A stretch of 64,000 bases of DNA, taken from positions 1 to 64,000 of the forward strand of contig REDK01000106.1 of the NCBI GenBank assembly GCA_007693535.1, written 5' to 3'. Position 1 is the stretch's first letter. Each line of letters opens with the position of its first letter. This document shows, one piece after another, positions 29,909 to 41,537 of this stretch. The DNA is from Chromatiaceae bacterium. Its GTDB lineage: Bacteria; Pseudomonadota; Gammaproteobacteria; Chromatiales; Chromatiaceae. The position numbers and the translations under genes are program-made. Under the pieces are notes generated by a model. That model ran no database searches and was not told the origin of the DNA. It worked only from the letters and a program-made list of their open reading frames with translations.

Positions 29909-31276
29909 TTACCCGCGGGCAGCGATGATGCGCGCGAGTTGTTCCTGATACGCAACCATATCCCCCTCGGTGCGCAACTCGGTAGCGCACACCAGTATGG
30001 CCGATTCCAGTTCCGGATAGTCCTGGCTCAGGTCGTAGCCGCCGAGCAGGTCGTGGGCGGCGAGTGCGCGCAGCACCTCGGCAGCCGGCACCGGCAGGCG
30101 CAGGACCTGCTCGTGGAAGACTGGTCCGGTCAAGCGGGGCACCACGCCGGGGATCTCGGTGAGCAGTTCGACCAGGCGGCTGGTATTGGCATGACAGGCA
30201 GCAGCGACCCGCTCTAGACCGGTCGTACCGAGCAGCGCCATGTGGATGGTCGCGGCGGTGACCAGCAGGCCCTGATTGGTGCAGATATTGGATGTTGCCT
30301 TGGACCGGCGGATGTGCTGCTCACGCGCCTGCAGGGTCAGGGTGTAGCCGACCTTGCCGTCGAGGTCCAGGGTGCGCCCGGCGATCCGCCCCGGCAATTG
30401 GCGCACGTGCTCCTGCCGGCAACAGAGGAAGCCAAGGTAGGGGCCGCCCGAGGCGAGCGGGATGCCCAACGGCTGGCCTTCGCCGCAGGCGATGTCGGCC
30501 CCAGTGTCGCCCCATTCTCCGGGGGGTGCCAGGAGGGCCAGCGCGATCGGATTGACCAGGCCGATGACCAGCGCCTGCTGTCGATGCGCCCAATCGGTGA
30601 GGGTGTGCACGTCCTCTAGCACCCCGAAGAAGTTGGGTTGCGGTAGCACGAGGGCTGTATAGGGCTCGGCGGCGGCCTGCTCGAGGGCGGCGACGCTGGT
30701 CTGGCCGGTCTCCGGGTCGAAGGCCACCTCGACCAGCTCCACTTCCTGCTGACGGCAGATGCTCTGCACCACGTGCCGGTAGGCGGGATGGATGGTCCGT
30801 GGCAGTAGCACCCGGCGGCTCGTCGCCTGACGGTTGGCGCGCACGGCCATCAGGACCGCCTCGGCGAGGGCTGAGGCGCCGTCATAGAGCGAGGCGTTCG
30901 AGACGGCTAGTCCGGTCAGGGCCGTCATCATCGATTGGAATTCGTACAGGACCTGCAGGGTGCCCTGGCTGGCTTCAGCCTGATAGGGGGTGTAGGCGCT
31001 GTAGAACTCGCCGCGGGTGGTGAGCTGCCAAACCGCGGCGGGGATGTGGTGCTCGTAGGCGCCAGCACCGATGAAGCAGAGCGGCTGGCCATCGGCGCGG
31101 GCACGGGCGCTGAGCAACTGGCTCAGTTCCAGCTCGGAGAGGCCGGCGGGGATGCCGGCCAGATCGGCGGTGCGCAGGCCGGCGGGGATCTCGTCGAACA
31201 GCTCGTCGATGCGGGCGACGCCGATCTCTGCCAGCATGGCGGTGACGTCGTCTTCGGTGTGCGGAATAAACGGCAT
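29909..31276 (-). CDS. gcvPA: Glycine dehydrogenase (decarboxylating) subunit 1
   Basis: Non-PLP half of the split P-protein; pairs with GcvPB. The 455-residue protein begins [20 protein letters not shown] and contains [20 protein letters not shown], the [19 protein letters not shown] loop and [13 protein letters not shown], all typical of subunit 1. The ATG at 31276 is chosen over an upstream extension that is low-complexity. It is transcribed in series with gcvH upstream and tpx downstream, with 200-400-bp gaps. Confidence 0.95.
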   Translation of the reverse strand: MPFIPHTEDDVTAMLAEIGVARIDELFDEIPAGLRTADLAGIPAGLSELELSQLLSARARADGQPLCFIGAGAYEHHIPAAVWQLTTRGEFYSAYTPYQAEASQGTLQVLYEFQSMMTALTGLAVSNASLYDGASALAEAVLMAVRANRQATSRRVLLPRTIHPAYRHVVQSICRQQEVELVEVAFDPETGQTSVAALEQAAAEPYTALVLPQPNFFGVLEDVHTLTDWAHRQQALVIGLVNPIALALLAPPGEWGDTGADIACGEGQPLGIPLASGGPYLGFLCCRQEHVRQLPGRIAGRTLDLDGKVGYTLTLQAREQHIRRSKATSNICTNQGLLVTAATIHMALLGTTGLERVAAACHANTSRLVELLTEIPGVVPRLTGPVFHEQVLRLPVPAAEVLRALAAHDLLGGYDLSQDYPELESAILVCATELRTEGDMVAYQEQLARIIAARG

Positions 31277-31669
31277 GAGAGGCTGATGTCCTGGGCTACG
31301 GCGACGGCAATGCGGGAAGTACGAGAGGGTGACGGGCGATGGTAGCGCTGACCCGCACCTCGACTCACGAGTCGGGGCTGGTACCAGGGGCTGGGTCAGG
31401 GCGCAACCGGTGGCCGGGGACACGAAGGGCCTACCAGCAGCGACATCCAGTAATGCTGCTGCTGCCGCGGTCCAATGTGTGCCCAGGCGAGGCAGGTCAG
31501 GCAACCTCGGTGTCGGACAGCGCGTGCGCCCGTTCAGATCCGCCCGTTTAGGCCCGGCTGTTTAGAGCCGGTTGTTTAGGTCTGGCAGGTCTGCTCAGGC
31601 TGACCCGATCGGGCTGGCCAGACCACGCCAGATCTGATCTCCCGGCCGGCCGACGACACCGCGATCGGG
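31277..31669. repeat. gcvH-gcvPA spacer with 14-bp-period repeat
   Basis: No gene. The hexamer GTTYAG recurs at exact 14-bp steps (31532, 31546, 31560, 31574), forming a degenerate tandem repeat at about 31532-31587 just downstream of gcvH. The rest is featureless GC-rich DNA. Confidence 0.55.
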
Positions 31670-32062
31670 TTAGTCCTGCTCGGCGAGCGCCTGGGTGTAA
31701 CCATCGGCGTCCAGCAGCGCCTGCAGGTCTGCGTCGGTATCGAGGCGCAGTTGAAACATCCAGCCTTCGCCATAGGCATCGCTATTGATCAGTTCCGGTT
31801 GGCTTTCGAGGGAGCCATTGACGGCGATCACCTCGCCCGCCACTGGGGCGTAGATGTCGGAGGCTGCCTTGACGGATTCAACCACGGCGCAGGCATCGTT
31901 GACGCCAAGCCGTTGGCCTATCGCGGGCAGTTCGACGAACACTAGGTCACCGAGTGCATCCTGGGCATGGTCGGTGATGCCGACGGTGGCGGTGCCGTCG
32001 CCATCGTCGCGGATCCATTCGTGGCTCTTGGTGTAGCGCAGGTCCGTAGGTACGTTACTCAT
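31670..32062 (-). CDS. gcvH: Glycine cleavage system H protein
   Basis: Lipoyl carrier that shuttles the aminomethyl group between the P-, T- and L-proteins. The 130-residue protein has the lipoylated Lys65 in [14 protein letters not shown] and the C-terminal EGWMFQLRL region. Start [20 protein letters not shown] at the ATG at 32062 is canonical. Second gene of the gcv series. No lpd (L-protein) is present in the window. Confidence 0.97.
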   Translation of the reverse strand: MSNVPTDLRYTKSHEWIRDDGDGTATVGITDHAQDALGDLVFVELPAIGQRLGVNDACAVVESVKAASDIYAPVAGEVIAVNGSLESQPELINSDAYGEGWMFQLRLDTDADLQALLDADGYTQALAEQD

Positions 32063-32431
32063 CGCGGGCTCCGGTGGGGGTTAATCGACGTGCCCGCCAC
32101 GGGGGCAGGCCGGTCCTGGGGCCAAGCGGCGGGTGCGCGCTCCGCGCGGGCCCGATCTCCGCGCCGGAAGCTGATGGCCACCGGTGGCTGGCCTAAGGTG
32201 ATTCCTGTCGACCTTCATACCATCTGACGTGTCTTGACGCCCGCCTTCGGCGTTGCACTGGCGGTCACAGCGCTTGCGATGCTCCCGCCAGCGCTCCCTG
32301 AGAGCGAACGGAGAGCGAACGGAGGGCGAACGGAGGGCGAACGGAGGGCGAACGGAGGGCGAACTTCAATCCTGCGTGCTCTGGCATAAACGTTTTCCGG
32401 CGATCGCCTAACAGGGCAAGCGGTGCTCGGA
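32063..32431. other. gcvT-gcvH spacer
   Basis: No gene. The main content is the 11-bp tandem repeat described separately at 32300-32364. A glycine riboswitch was looked for by eye here and upstream of gcvT, and not recognised. Confidence 0.4.
32300..32364. repeat. 11-bp tandem repeat, six units
   Basis: Six head-to-tail copies of GAGRGCGAACG: the first two read GAGAGCGAACG, the next four GAGGGCGAACG, and the last lacks its final G. Located 70-130 bp downstream of the gcvT stop. No spacer sequences, so not a CRISPR. The unit length suggests slippage. Confidence 0.9.
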
Positions 32432-33523
32432 TCAGAGGGCAATGCGCGCCTGACCCTGGCGGACGAAGGGCGGCTTGACCACCCGCGCCGGGATGGCCAG
32501 GTCGCGAATCAGGACCTCGCACTCGCTGCCGAGGTCGGCGTTCACGCGGGCCAGCGCGATGGAGCGCCCCAAGGTGGGGGCGAAGCCGCCAGAGGTGACC
32601 TCGCCGGCTGCCTCTCCATGCACCAACACCGGCTGATGGGGGCGCAGGATACCGCGGCCGGTCAACAGCAGGCCAATCTGGCGCGGCCCGTCCGTCGCTG
32701 CGCGGCGCGACTCGAGGGCCGCGCGCCCAATGAAGTCGCGGTCTGCTGGCTCCCAGGCAACGGTCCAACCCAGACCGCTCGCCAAGGGGTCTTGATCCTC
32801 GTCCATATCCTGACCGTAGAGGTTCAGGCCGGCCTCCAGGCGCAGGGTGTCGCGCGCGCCTAGCCCGCAGGGCCTGACGCCGGCTGCCAGCAGGCGTTGC
32901 CACAGATCCAGTGCCGCGCTGCCGGGCAGGATCACCTCGAGGCCATCCTCGCCGGTGTAACCGGTGCGGGCGACCAGCCAATCCGCGTGCTCGGCGGCAT
33001 GAAACGAGGCCAGCGTCATGGCTGCCTCGGCGAGCGGGGCGGGCAGCAGCGGCGCGGTCAGGGCGCGAGCTTGTGGTCCCTGGATCGCGATCATCGCTAG
33101 GTCGTCGCGGCGCGTGATGCGTACGAAGCGACCGCTGGCATGGCGCTCGATCCAGGTCACATCCTTGTGGGTGCTGGCAGCATTGACGACCAACCGGTAG
33201 GCATCGTCACGGCGCCGGTAGCAGATGAGATCATCAATAATGCCGGCATGACCGTTGAGCATGCAACTGTAGAGGGCCTGACCGGACTGGTGCAGACGAC
33301 CAACATCGTTGGCCAGCAGATAGCGCAGCAAGGCGGTTGCATCGCTACCGACCACGTCCACCGAGCGCATGTGAGAGACGTCGAACATCCCAGCAGCCGT
33401 GCGCACCGCATGGTGTTCATCCAGTTGCGAACCGTAGTGCAGCGGCATATCCCAGCCGCCAAAGGGGACGATCCGGGCACCAAGACGCAGGTGTTCACCG
33501 TAGAGGGGGGTTCGGGCAGCCAT
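32432..33523 (-). CDS. gcvT: Aminomethyltransferase (glycine cleavage T protein)
   Basis: Transfers the aminomethyl carbon from GcvH to tetrahydrofolate, releasing ammonia. The 363-residue protein has the folate-binding regions FGGWDMPLHYGSQLDEHHAVR and MFDVSHM near the N-terminus, then GYTGEDGLEVILP. It ends with GFAPTLGRSIALARV and a C-terminal beta-barrel. GGAGAG before the ATG at 33523 (MAARTPLYGEHLRL) supports this start over one 13 codons upstream. First gene of the gcvT-H-PA-tpx-PB series on the minus strand. Confidence 0.96.
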   Translation of the reverse strand: MAARTPLYGEHLRLGARIVPFGGWDMPLHYGSQLDEHHAVRTAAGMFDVSHMRSVDVVGSDATALLRYLLANDVGRLHQSGQALYSCMLNGHAGIIDDLICYRRRDDAYRLVVNAASTHKDVTWIERHASGRFVRITRRDDLAMIAIQGPQARALTAPLLPAPLAEAAMTLASFHAAEHADWLVARTGYTGEDGLEVILPGSAALDLWQRLLAAGVRPCGLGARDTLRLEAGLNLYGQDMDEDQDPLASGLGWTVAWEPADRDFIGRAALESRRAATDGPRQIGLLLTGRGILRPHQPVLVHGEAAGEVTSGGFAPTLGRSIALARVNADLGSECEVLIRDLAIPARVVKPPFVRQGQARIAL

Positions 33524-33944
33524 AAGGCTCTCCAGCTGATTGGGGCGCGTGAGGTCTGGCACGGCAATGACCCGAGGGTATTGCGTCGGGATGGCTCACA
33601 GAGCGATGGCCAGCGGCGGGGCGCTGGCAACCGGCAGCGGGCCAGCCGCAGCGCCAGGCCCGGTCCCCGAGGAAGGGTCCGGCAGGCAAGACGACGCGCG
33701 GATGGGGGATGTGGGTCGCCACCTGACCGAGGTCCTGCCGCTGCTGGCGGTGGCAGGTGCGCCAGCACAAGACCGAGTTTGAACCCAGTGGGCCGGGCAA
33801 CCGTCGAAAATGAGAGGCCGACATCTTTCGACTATAAGCGCAACGTTGGGCATCTGCCAAGATAGCGGACGCTGCCCTCGGTGCCACCGGGGGTATTCAG
33901 CGATGCGGGTCGGGCGAAGCGGGGGTACGTGATGAGGAAAACGG
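33524..33944. other. Upstream region of gcvT
   Basis: No convincing gene. An AT-rich island near 33805-33850 may contain the gcvT promoter, but I cannot assign -35 and -10 boxes with confidence. Confidence 0.3.
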
Positions 33945-34163
33945 TTGGTCATGCAGGGCTTGTCGGTTGTCGGTGCACAGGAGCGCGTCGTTGCGAAAGC
34001 CGAGTATCCGCTGCTGAGCTGTCGCGATGTCCGTCCGCTGATCAGCGTCCTGCTGCCCGCGGCCCCGGAGTTCATTGCCAAGAGAACTGCACAGATGGCA
34101 TTGCAGCATCAGCAGCGACAACAGGATATCGATCGACACGACCAGCGCGCGGCATCCGGATAG
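33945..34163 (+). pseudogene. Possible gene remnant
   Basis: A 72-codon frame beginning at TTG. Its C-terminal part, QMALQHQQRQQDIDRHDQR, is Gln/Arg-rich and looks like the tail of some transposases; the middle reads EYPLLSCRDVRPLISVLLPA. No start signal and no complete domain. It may be a degraded mobile-element fragment or simply non-coding. Confidence 0.2.
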
Positions 34164-34233
34164 AAAACCACCAGAACTGACGATCACAAAGGCGCAATCC
34201 TTGTTTCGCAGACCAGCTTTCTTTTACTGCCCC

Positions 34234-35682
34234 TCATAGATAGGGCGTCAGCAGGCGAGCAAAGCCGTCGCGCAATCGCACCGGCAGGGTGCGAGCACGC
34301 ATGTCGGGGGCGCGAATCTCCAGGGCGCGGGCGAGCTTGCTGTCGATCAGGGCATTCATGCGTCCGGCCAGGACCCGGTCGTAGCACTCCACATTCAGCT
34401 CGAAGTTCAGCCGTAGGCTGCGCGGATCCCAGTTGGCGGAGCCGACTAAGCACCAGGCCCCGTCGACGACCATCAGTTTGGTGTGATCGAAGGGGGGCGG
34501 CGACAGGAAAATACGGCTGCCGCCAGCGAGGATCTGCTCGGCCTGGGCCTCTGCAGCCCACTGGACGAAGCGCAGGTTGTTGCGCTCTGGCAGCAGGATC
34601 TGGACCTCGACCCCCCGCAGGGCGGTCAGGTTCAGGGCGGTCATCAGGGTCTGGTCGGGCAGGAAATAGGGGGTGACGATACGGACCCGCTGCCGCGCCA
34701 TGGTGAGGGCGCCGAGGATCAGCCGGCGGATCAGATCGAAATCCTCGTCCGGGCCATCCGCCACGCAGCGCGCCAGGGTGCGACCTCTGGCGTCCAGGTT
34801 TGGATACCAGGCATGCCCTCCCAGGCGTTGGCCGGTGGTGAAGGCCCAGTCCAGCACGAAGGCATCGGTGAGCCCACGTACGACTGGCCCCTCGAACTGG
34901 AAATGCAGGTCTTGGACCGGCCGCGGCGGTCGCTGGGTCAGCAGACAGGCGGCGCGGATGTTGAGCCCGCCGGTGAAGCCGATCCGGCCGTCGACCAGCA
35001 GCAGTTTCCGATGGTTGCGCAGGTTCAGGTAGGGGTTGCGGATCGGGATCGGGGATTCCAGGAACACCGCGGTGGGTATCCCCAGACGCCGCAGCATCCG
35101 GCGCACCAGCGGACGACTGAAGCGCTGGCCGACGCCGTCGATCAATACGCGGACCGCCAGCCCGCGCCGCTGCGCTCGTGCCAGGGCGTCTACGAACAGG
35201 CGCCCGGCAAGGTCGTCATCAAAGATATAGGTCGACAGGGCGACGCTGTAATGGGCCTGCTCGATGGCCGTGATCATGGCCGGATAGGCCTGGTCGCCAT
35301 TGATCAGGGGGATGACCCGGTTGCCGGATTCCAGCGGCGACTGCACCAGGTTGTCGCCCAAATGGCCGAGTGGGACCAGTTGCGGGAACTCCGCGACCAG
35401 CAGGTGGTGGGCGCGTTGCTCGGCGCGCACCCGCGCCTGTTCGCTGGCCAGGGAGGTCTCCGGGCGGAGCCGGTGTGCTCGGCGTTTGATCCGGTTGACC
35501 CCGAACATCCAGTACAGGGCCAGCCCGACGAGTGGCGTCAGCAACACCAGCCCGGACCAGCCGACAGTCGAGGGCACATCGCGGTTGCCGAGGACGATGT
35601 GCATCATGGTCAGGGTCACCGCGGTGATCTGCAGCGCGACCAGCAGCGCGAGCCAGATCTCCGAGACCAGGTTCAGGTCCAA
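34234..35682 (-). CDS. cls: Cardiolipin synthase (phospholipase D type)
   Basis: Condenses two phosphatidylglycerol molecules, or phosphatidylglycerol with another donor, to cardiolipin at the inner membrane. The 482-residue protein has two N-terminal transmembrane helices (residues about 6-30 and 42-61). It also has both HKD motifs: His224-Lys226-Asp231 in HRKLLLVDG and His400-Lys402-Asp407 in HTKLMVVDG. GSANWD and GGLNI are typical of ClsA. The ATG at 35682 opens the first helix. It stands alone between gcvT and ppsR. Cardiolipin often accompanies photosynthetic membranes, but no regulatory link is visible. Confidence 0.93.
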   Translation of the reverse strand: MDLNLVSEIWLALLVALQITAVTLTMMHIVLGNRDVPSTVGWSGLVLLTPLVGLALYWMFGVNRIKRRAHRLRPETSLASEQARVRAEQRAHHLLVAEFPQLVPLGHLGDNLVQSPLESGNRVIPLINGDQAYPAMITAIEQAHYSVALSTYIFDDDLAGRLFVDALARAQRRGLAVRVLIDGVGQRFSRPLVRRMLRRLGIPTAVFLESPIPIRNPYLNLRNHRKLLLVDGRIGFTGGLNIRAACLLTQRPPRPVQDLHFQFEGPVVRGLTDAFVLDWAFTTGQRLGGHAWYPNLDARGRTLARCVADGPDEDFDLIRRLILGALTMARQRVRIVTPYFLPDQTLMTALNLTALRGVEVQILLPERNNLRFVQWAAEAQAEQILAGGSRIFLSPPPFDHTKLMVVDGAWCLVGSANWDPRSLRLNFELNVECYDRVLAGRMNALIDSKLARALEIRAPDMRARTLPVRLRDGFARLLTPYL

Positions 35683-35801
35683 CTCGATCGCTCCCGGACC
35701 GGGCTGGCCCGAACGGCGGCCCCTGCCGGGTGCGCGCCGCGTCCCTGGTGCCGGCAGCGCGTCATCCCGGTTCCCGGCATGGCCGGGTCAGCGTGCTCAC
35801 C

Positions 35802-37217
35802 TCAACCTCCATCCCCCTCGGCCGGGGTCTCGCTTAGCCCATAGCGGCGCAGCTTGACGTACAGGCTCTGGCGGCTCAGGCCAAGCAGTTCGGCTGCCGA
35901 GGCGCGGTTGTCGCCGGTTAGTTCCAGCGCTGCCTCGATGCACAGGCGCTCGATCATGTCGGTGGACTCGCGCACCACCTCCTTCAGCGGTACCCGCCCC
36001 ACCAGTTCGGTCAGGTGTTCTACCGAACGCGGCAGCGCGCGGTCGCCGCCGTCGCCGGAGACGCGCCGATCCACGTTACGGATGATGAAGCCGAAGCTAG
36101 GTTGGTCGCCGTTTTGGACCGCCACCGCGGAGATCTCCACCTCGCTGCTGCTGCCGTAGTCGCTGCGGACCGAGGTCGCGAACAGCCGTACGGCCCCGTG
36201 CTGGCGCAGGTTGGCAATGAGTACATTGAGGTCGACGCCGGGGCGACCGAGCCAGCGGTCGAGCGATTCGCCGCGGGCCTGCTCCTCGCTGGTCAGTTGC
36301 GCCAGGTCAAGAAAGGCGACGTTGGCATTGAGGATGCGGCCGTCGTGGGCGGTGATGACGATCGCATCCGGGGCCTTTTCCATGATCTTGACCAGCCGCG
36401 AGCGCGGCTCGGGGGTGCCGCCGCCGTCCTTGGTGGGGACTGGCGAGAGCCGCAGCATGACCAGGGTGCTGCTCTCCTGGCGCACCGGGGCGGCGGCCAC
36501 GACGAACTCCGCACCGCTCTTCAGGCGTGCGCGGACGTCGCCGGCACGCCCGGCGGCGCGGACCCCGGCGATCAGCGATTCGATGGCGCGGCCGCCGGCC
36601 TCGTCGAAGCCATCCGGAAAATGACGCCCGACCAGGCGCCGAGCGTCGGCTGCGAGCAGCAGGCTGGCGGCGGGGTTGGCCTCGACCACCTTGCCGCTAG
36701 CCGGATCCAGGATCAGGATGGCATCGGAGGCCGAGCGGAACAGCATGCGATAGCGGGTCTCGAGCTGGCGCAGGCGCCAATAGTCGCGCTCCAGCGACTG
36801 CTGGGCGTCCACCAGGCGTTGCTGCAGCGCGGCGATGCCTTGCAGGTTGCGTCCAATCGCGATCAGATGGTCATGGCTGCCGAGGCGGGTGGCGCAATAG
36901 CGCACCGCCATCTCGGTTCCATCGCGGGCCAGATGGTCGATCTGCTGCCAGGTCGGCGCGGTGGAATCGCTCAGGGCATCGGCCAGCAGAACCTCGACCT
37001 TGGGGCGACTGTCGGCGCTGACGGTTTCGGTCCAGGGCCGACCGACCCAGTCGTCGGCCACCTGGGAGGAGAGTTCTTCGTTGCCGAAGGCGATATCGCG
37101 GATGGTGCCGTGGCGGTCGAGGATCAGTGCGATGTCGGAGACGGCCGCGATCAGCGTCGCCACCGCCTCGGTGTCGAGCGCGCCCAGGGCGACCTGCGGG
37201 GCATCGAATGGCTTCAC
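35802..37217 (-). CDS. ppsR: Photosynthesis gene repressor PpsR/CrtJ
   Basis: Transcription factor that represses bacteriochlorophyll, carotenoid and light-harvesting genes under oxygen or light. The 471-residue protein has three PAS-like segments (about residues 20-130, 150-255 and 280-385) joined by a Q-linker helix (LQQRLVDAQQSLERDYWRLR). The C-terminal Fis-type HTH reads ELTGDNRASAAELLGLSRQS, YVKLRRYGL. Only two cysteines are present: Cys108 in the first PAS and Cys426 in RLCIEAALEL. The latter corresponds to the conserved HTH-adjacent cysteine of the Rhodobacter proteins. It is divergent from the bchF operon across 815 bp, the expected place for its targets. Confidence 0.93.
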   Translation of the reverse strand: MKPFDAPQVALGALDTEAVATLIAAVSDIALILDRHGTIRDIAFGNEELSSQVADDWVGRPWTETVSADSRPKVEVLLADALSDSTAPTWQQIDHLARDGTEMAVRYCATRLGSHDHLIAIGRNLQGIAALQQRLVDAQQSLERDYWRLRQLETRYRMLFRSASDAILILDPASGKVVEANPAASLLLAADARRLVGRHFPDGFDEAGGRAIESLIAGVRAAGRAGDVRARLKSGAEFVVAAAPVRQESSTLVMLRLSPVPTKDGGGTPEPRSRLVKIMEKAPDAIVITAHDGRILNANVAFLDLAQLTSEEQARGESLDRWLGRPGVDLNVLIANLRQHGAVRLFATSVRSDYGSSSEVEISAVAVQNGDQPSFGFIIRNVDRRVSGDGGDRALPRSVEHLTELVGRVPLKEVVRESTDMIERLCIEAALELTGDNRASAAELLGLSRQSLYVKLRRYGLSETPAEGDGG

Positions 37218-37895
37218 AAGGTTCCTAACCTGTTGCTGTCACAAGGCCCGGATCGTACCCGGCGGGCCGCGGACCGCTTCCACCGCGGCTGGCCGAAGAC
37301 CGGGTGCGGCGGCTGCGACCAGGTGGTCGTGCCGCAGCGGATGGGCGCGTCCGGCGCGCGGCCGGCGTCCGGCTCGGCCGCAGTCATCCGTGGGTCCCTG
37401 GCATGACGGTTGTTCACTGCAGTTCAGCCAGGGTGAGGCTCGGTCGGGCCACGTGCACGGTCCAGCCCCGGGTTTTGCCCCGGTTCCCACCAGGTTGCGT
37501 GCGCCGGCCCGGCGTTCGTGGCGTAGACGGCGGCTGGTGGGGCTTGCTGATCTCGGCTGGCGCTGGCTGATCCCATTGGCTTGCTACCGCTGACTGATGC
37601 CGTTGGTCCGGAGTTGCCGTCCGTCGGGGTGCGCGGTCGGCATGGCCCCGGTGCCGATGCGCCGTGGCGCCCGGGCCTGGCCTGGATCGCTGGCGACCAG
37701 GCCACGACGGATGCGAGCGCGCACCGGCACAAGGACCTGCGGGCAGGTCCGTGATCCCGGTCAAACCATTGATAAAACAAGGTTTCGGCGCCGCAAGCGG
37801 AGCATGCCCAAGGACGCAGGGCGGGTCTTTGCGGGGGGCTTTTGGGCGATGCGCGGGCGCACCACCAAGGGCCCGCGGTGCGCAGACCGGGGACC
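37218..37895. other. Long ppsR-bchF intergenic region, gene-free part
   Basis: About 680 bp without a convincing gene; open frames here lack family resemblance and ribosome sites. It should contain the ppsR promoter, which I cannot place. Confidence 0.35.
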
Positions 37896-37909
37896 ACTAA
37901 CTAGTTAGT
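37896..37909. promoter_or_regulatory. Perfect 14-bp palindrome upstream of bchF
   Basis: ACTAACTAGTTAGT is fully self-complementary and AT-rich in a GC-rich setting. It lies 44 bp upstream of the -35 box of the bchF promoter, a position suited to an activator or repressor. The binding protein is unknown; it does not match the PpsR consensus TGT-N12-ACA. Confidence 0.5.
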
Positions 37910-37923
37910 CGGCGGAGGCGGGA

Positions 37924-37981
37924 ATGTCAAGTCGCGTTTACGTTAAGCAGAGTTGACATGTGGGTTGAGGCGGACTAGATT
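37924..37981 (+). promoter_or_regulatory. Promoter of the bchFNBHLM-lhaA-puh operon with operator dyad
   Basis: TTGACA (37953-37958), a 17-bp spacer and TAGATT (37976-37981) form a near-consensus sigma-70 promoter. ATGTCAA (37924-37930) and TTGACAT (37953-37959) are a perfect inverted pair covering the -35. Two TGT-N12-AC sites (37925-37941 with ACG, 37959-37975 with ACT), each one base off the PpsR/CrtJ consensus, overlap this dyad and the -10. The predicted 5' leader is about 45 nt. Repression by PpsR, encoded divergently, is an inference. Confidence 0.65.
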
Positions 37982-38032
37982 CCTGTTACAGCAGATCACC
38001 AGGAATACCCGAGGAGATTACTGCGTCAGCCT

Positions 38033-39924
<1,892 letters not shown>

Positions 39925-39952
39925 GGCACCCGCAGCCGCCCCGGCACCCACC

Positions 39953-41537
39953 ATGCAACTGACCCTCTGGACATACGAAGGCCCACCCCACATCGGCGCG
40001 ATCCGCATCGCCGCCTCGATGCAGGGCGTGCATTGTGTGTTGCATGCCCCCCAGGGGGATAGCTACGCCGATCTGCTGTTTACGATGATCGCGCGCAATG
40101 CCCATCGCCCGCCGGTGAGCTATACCAGTTTCCAGGCGCGCGATCTGGGCGGCGACACCGCCGAGCTGTTCAAGACCACGGTACGGGACGCGGTGGCCCG
40201 CTATCGTCCGCGTACGTTATTGGTGGGCGAGGCCTGCACCGCGGAGCTGCTGCAGGATCAACCCGGTGCGCTGGCCGCGGGCATGGGGTTGCCGATCCCG
40301 GTGGTGCCGCTGGAGCTGCCGGCCTATTCGCGCAAGGAGAACTGGGGCGCCAGCGAGACCCTGCTGACCCTGGTGCGCAGTCTGCTGCGTGGGCGCGAGC
40401 CACGCCCGCGCGCACCGCTCGCCGGGCGGCGGCCGCGTGCCAACCTGCTCGGGCCCACCGCGCTCGGCTTTCGCTGTCGCGACGACATGACCGAGGTGAC
40501 CCGGCTGCTGGCCACAGCCGGGGTGGATGTCAACCTGGTGGTGCCAGCCGGGGCCGGGCCTGAGGATTTGTTGCGGCTCCCGGATGCGGACTTCAACGTC
40601 TGTCTCTATCCGGAAGTGGCTCATGCCACCTGCGCCTGGCTGGAGCGGATGTTCAAGCAGCCGACGGTCTGGACGGTGCCGATCGGGGTCGGGGCCACGC
40701 GGGACTTCCTGCAGGAGGTCGGGACCCTGGCCGGCATCGATCCCGAGCCGGCCATTGCTGCCGCGCAGACCCGATTGCCCTGGTTCTCGCGCTCGGTGGA
40801 TTCGACCTATCTGACCGGCAAGCGGGTATTCATCTTCGGCGATGCCACCCATGCCATCGCTGCGGCCCGGATCGCCACCGAGGAGTTGGGTTTCGAGGTC
40901 GTCGGCCTCGGCAGCTACAGCCGCGAGTTTTCGCGCGAGGTGCGGGCCGCGGCACAAGGCTATGGCCTGAGCGCGCTGATGACCGACGATTACCTGGAGG
41001 TCGAGTCGCAGGTGTTGGAGCTGGCTCCGGAGCTGGTGCTCGGCACCCAGATGGAGCGCCACATCGCCAAGCGTGCCGGCATTCCCTGCGCGGTCATCTC
41101 GGGACCGGCTCATGTGCAGGATTTTCCGGCCCGTTACGCCCCGCAGATGGGCTTCGAGGGTGCCAATGTGCTCTTCGATACCTGGGTCCATCCGCTGATG
41201 ATGGGCCTCGAAGAACACCTGGTGACCATGTTCCGCGAGGACCCGGAATTTCATGACGGCGAGGCGGCCAGTCCGCTGACCCGTGCGGTGCCGGTCGCGG
41301 CCCCCGCCCCGCTGGCCGCTGCTGAGGCGGACGCGGCAACCGCTGGCACTGACCCGACGGCGACACCGGCGGCAAACCCGGCAGCGACTGAGCAAACCCC
41401 GCCCATGGTTTGGGCCGCCGAGGCCGAGCAAGAATTGCGCAAGATCCCGTTTTTCGTCCGCGGCAAGGCCCGCCGCAACACTGAGCGCTTCGCCCGAGAC
41501 CGGGGCGTCGCGACAATCACGGTCGAGACACTCTACG

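Noticed and set aside
32300-32364. Possible CRISPR array
   Set aside because: The units are contiguous 11-mers with no spacers and no cas genes nearby; it is a simple tandem repeat.
33524-33900. Glycine riboswitch upstream of gcvT
   Set aside because: I looked for the conserved glycine-aptamer core on the minus strand and did not find it; a covariance search would be decisive.
37304-37570. Small open frames in the ppsR-bchF gap
   Set aside because: No ribosome sites, no domain resemblance, and overlapping open frames on both strands as expected by chance at this GC content.
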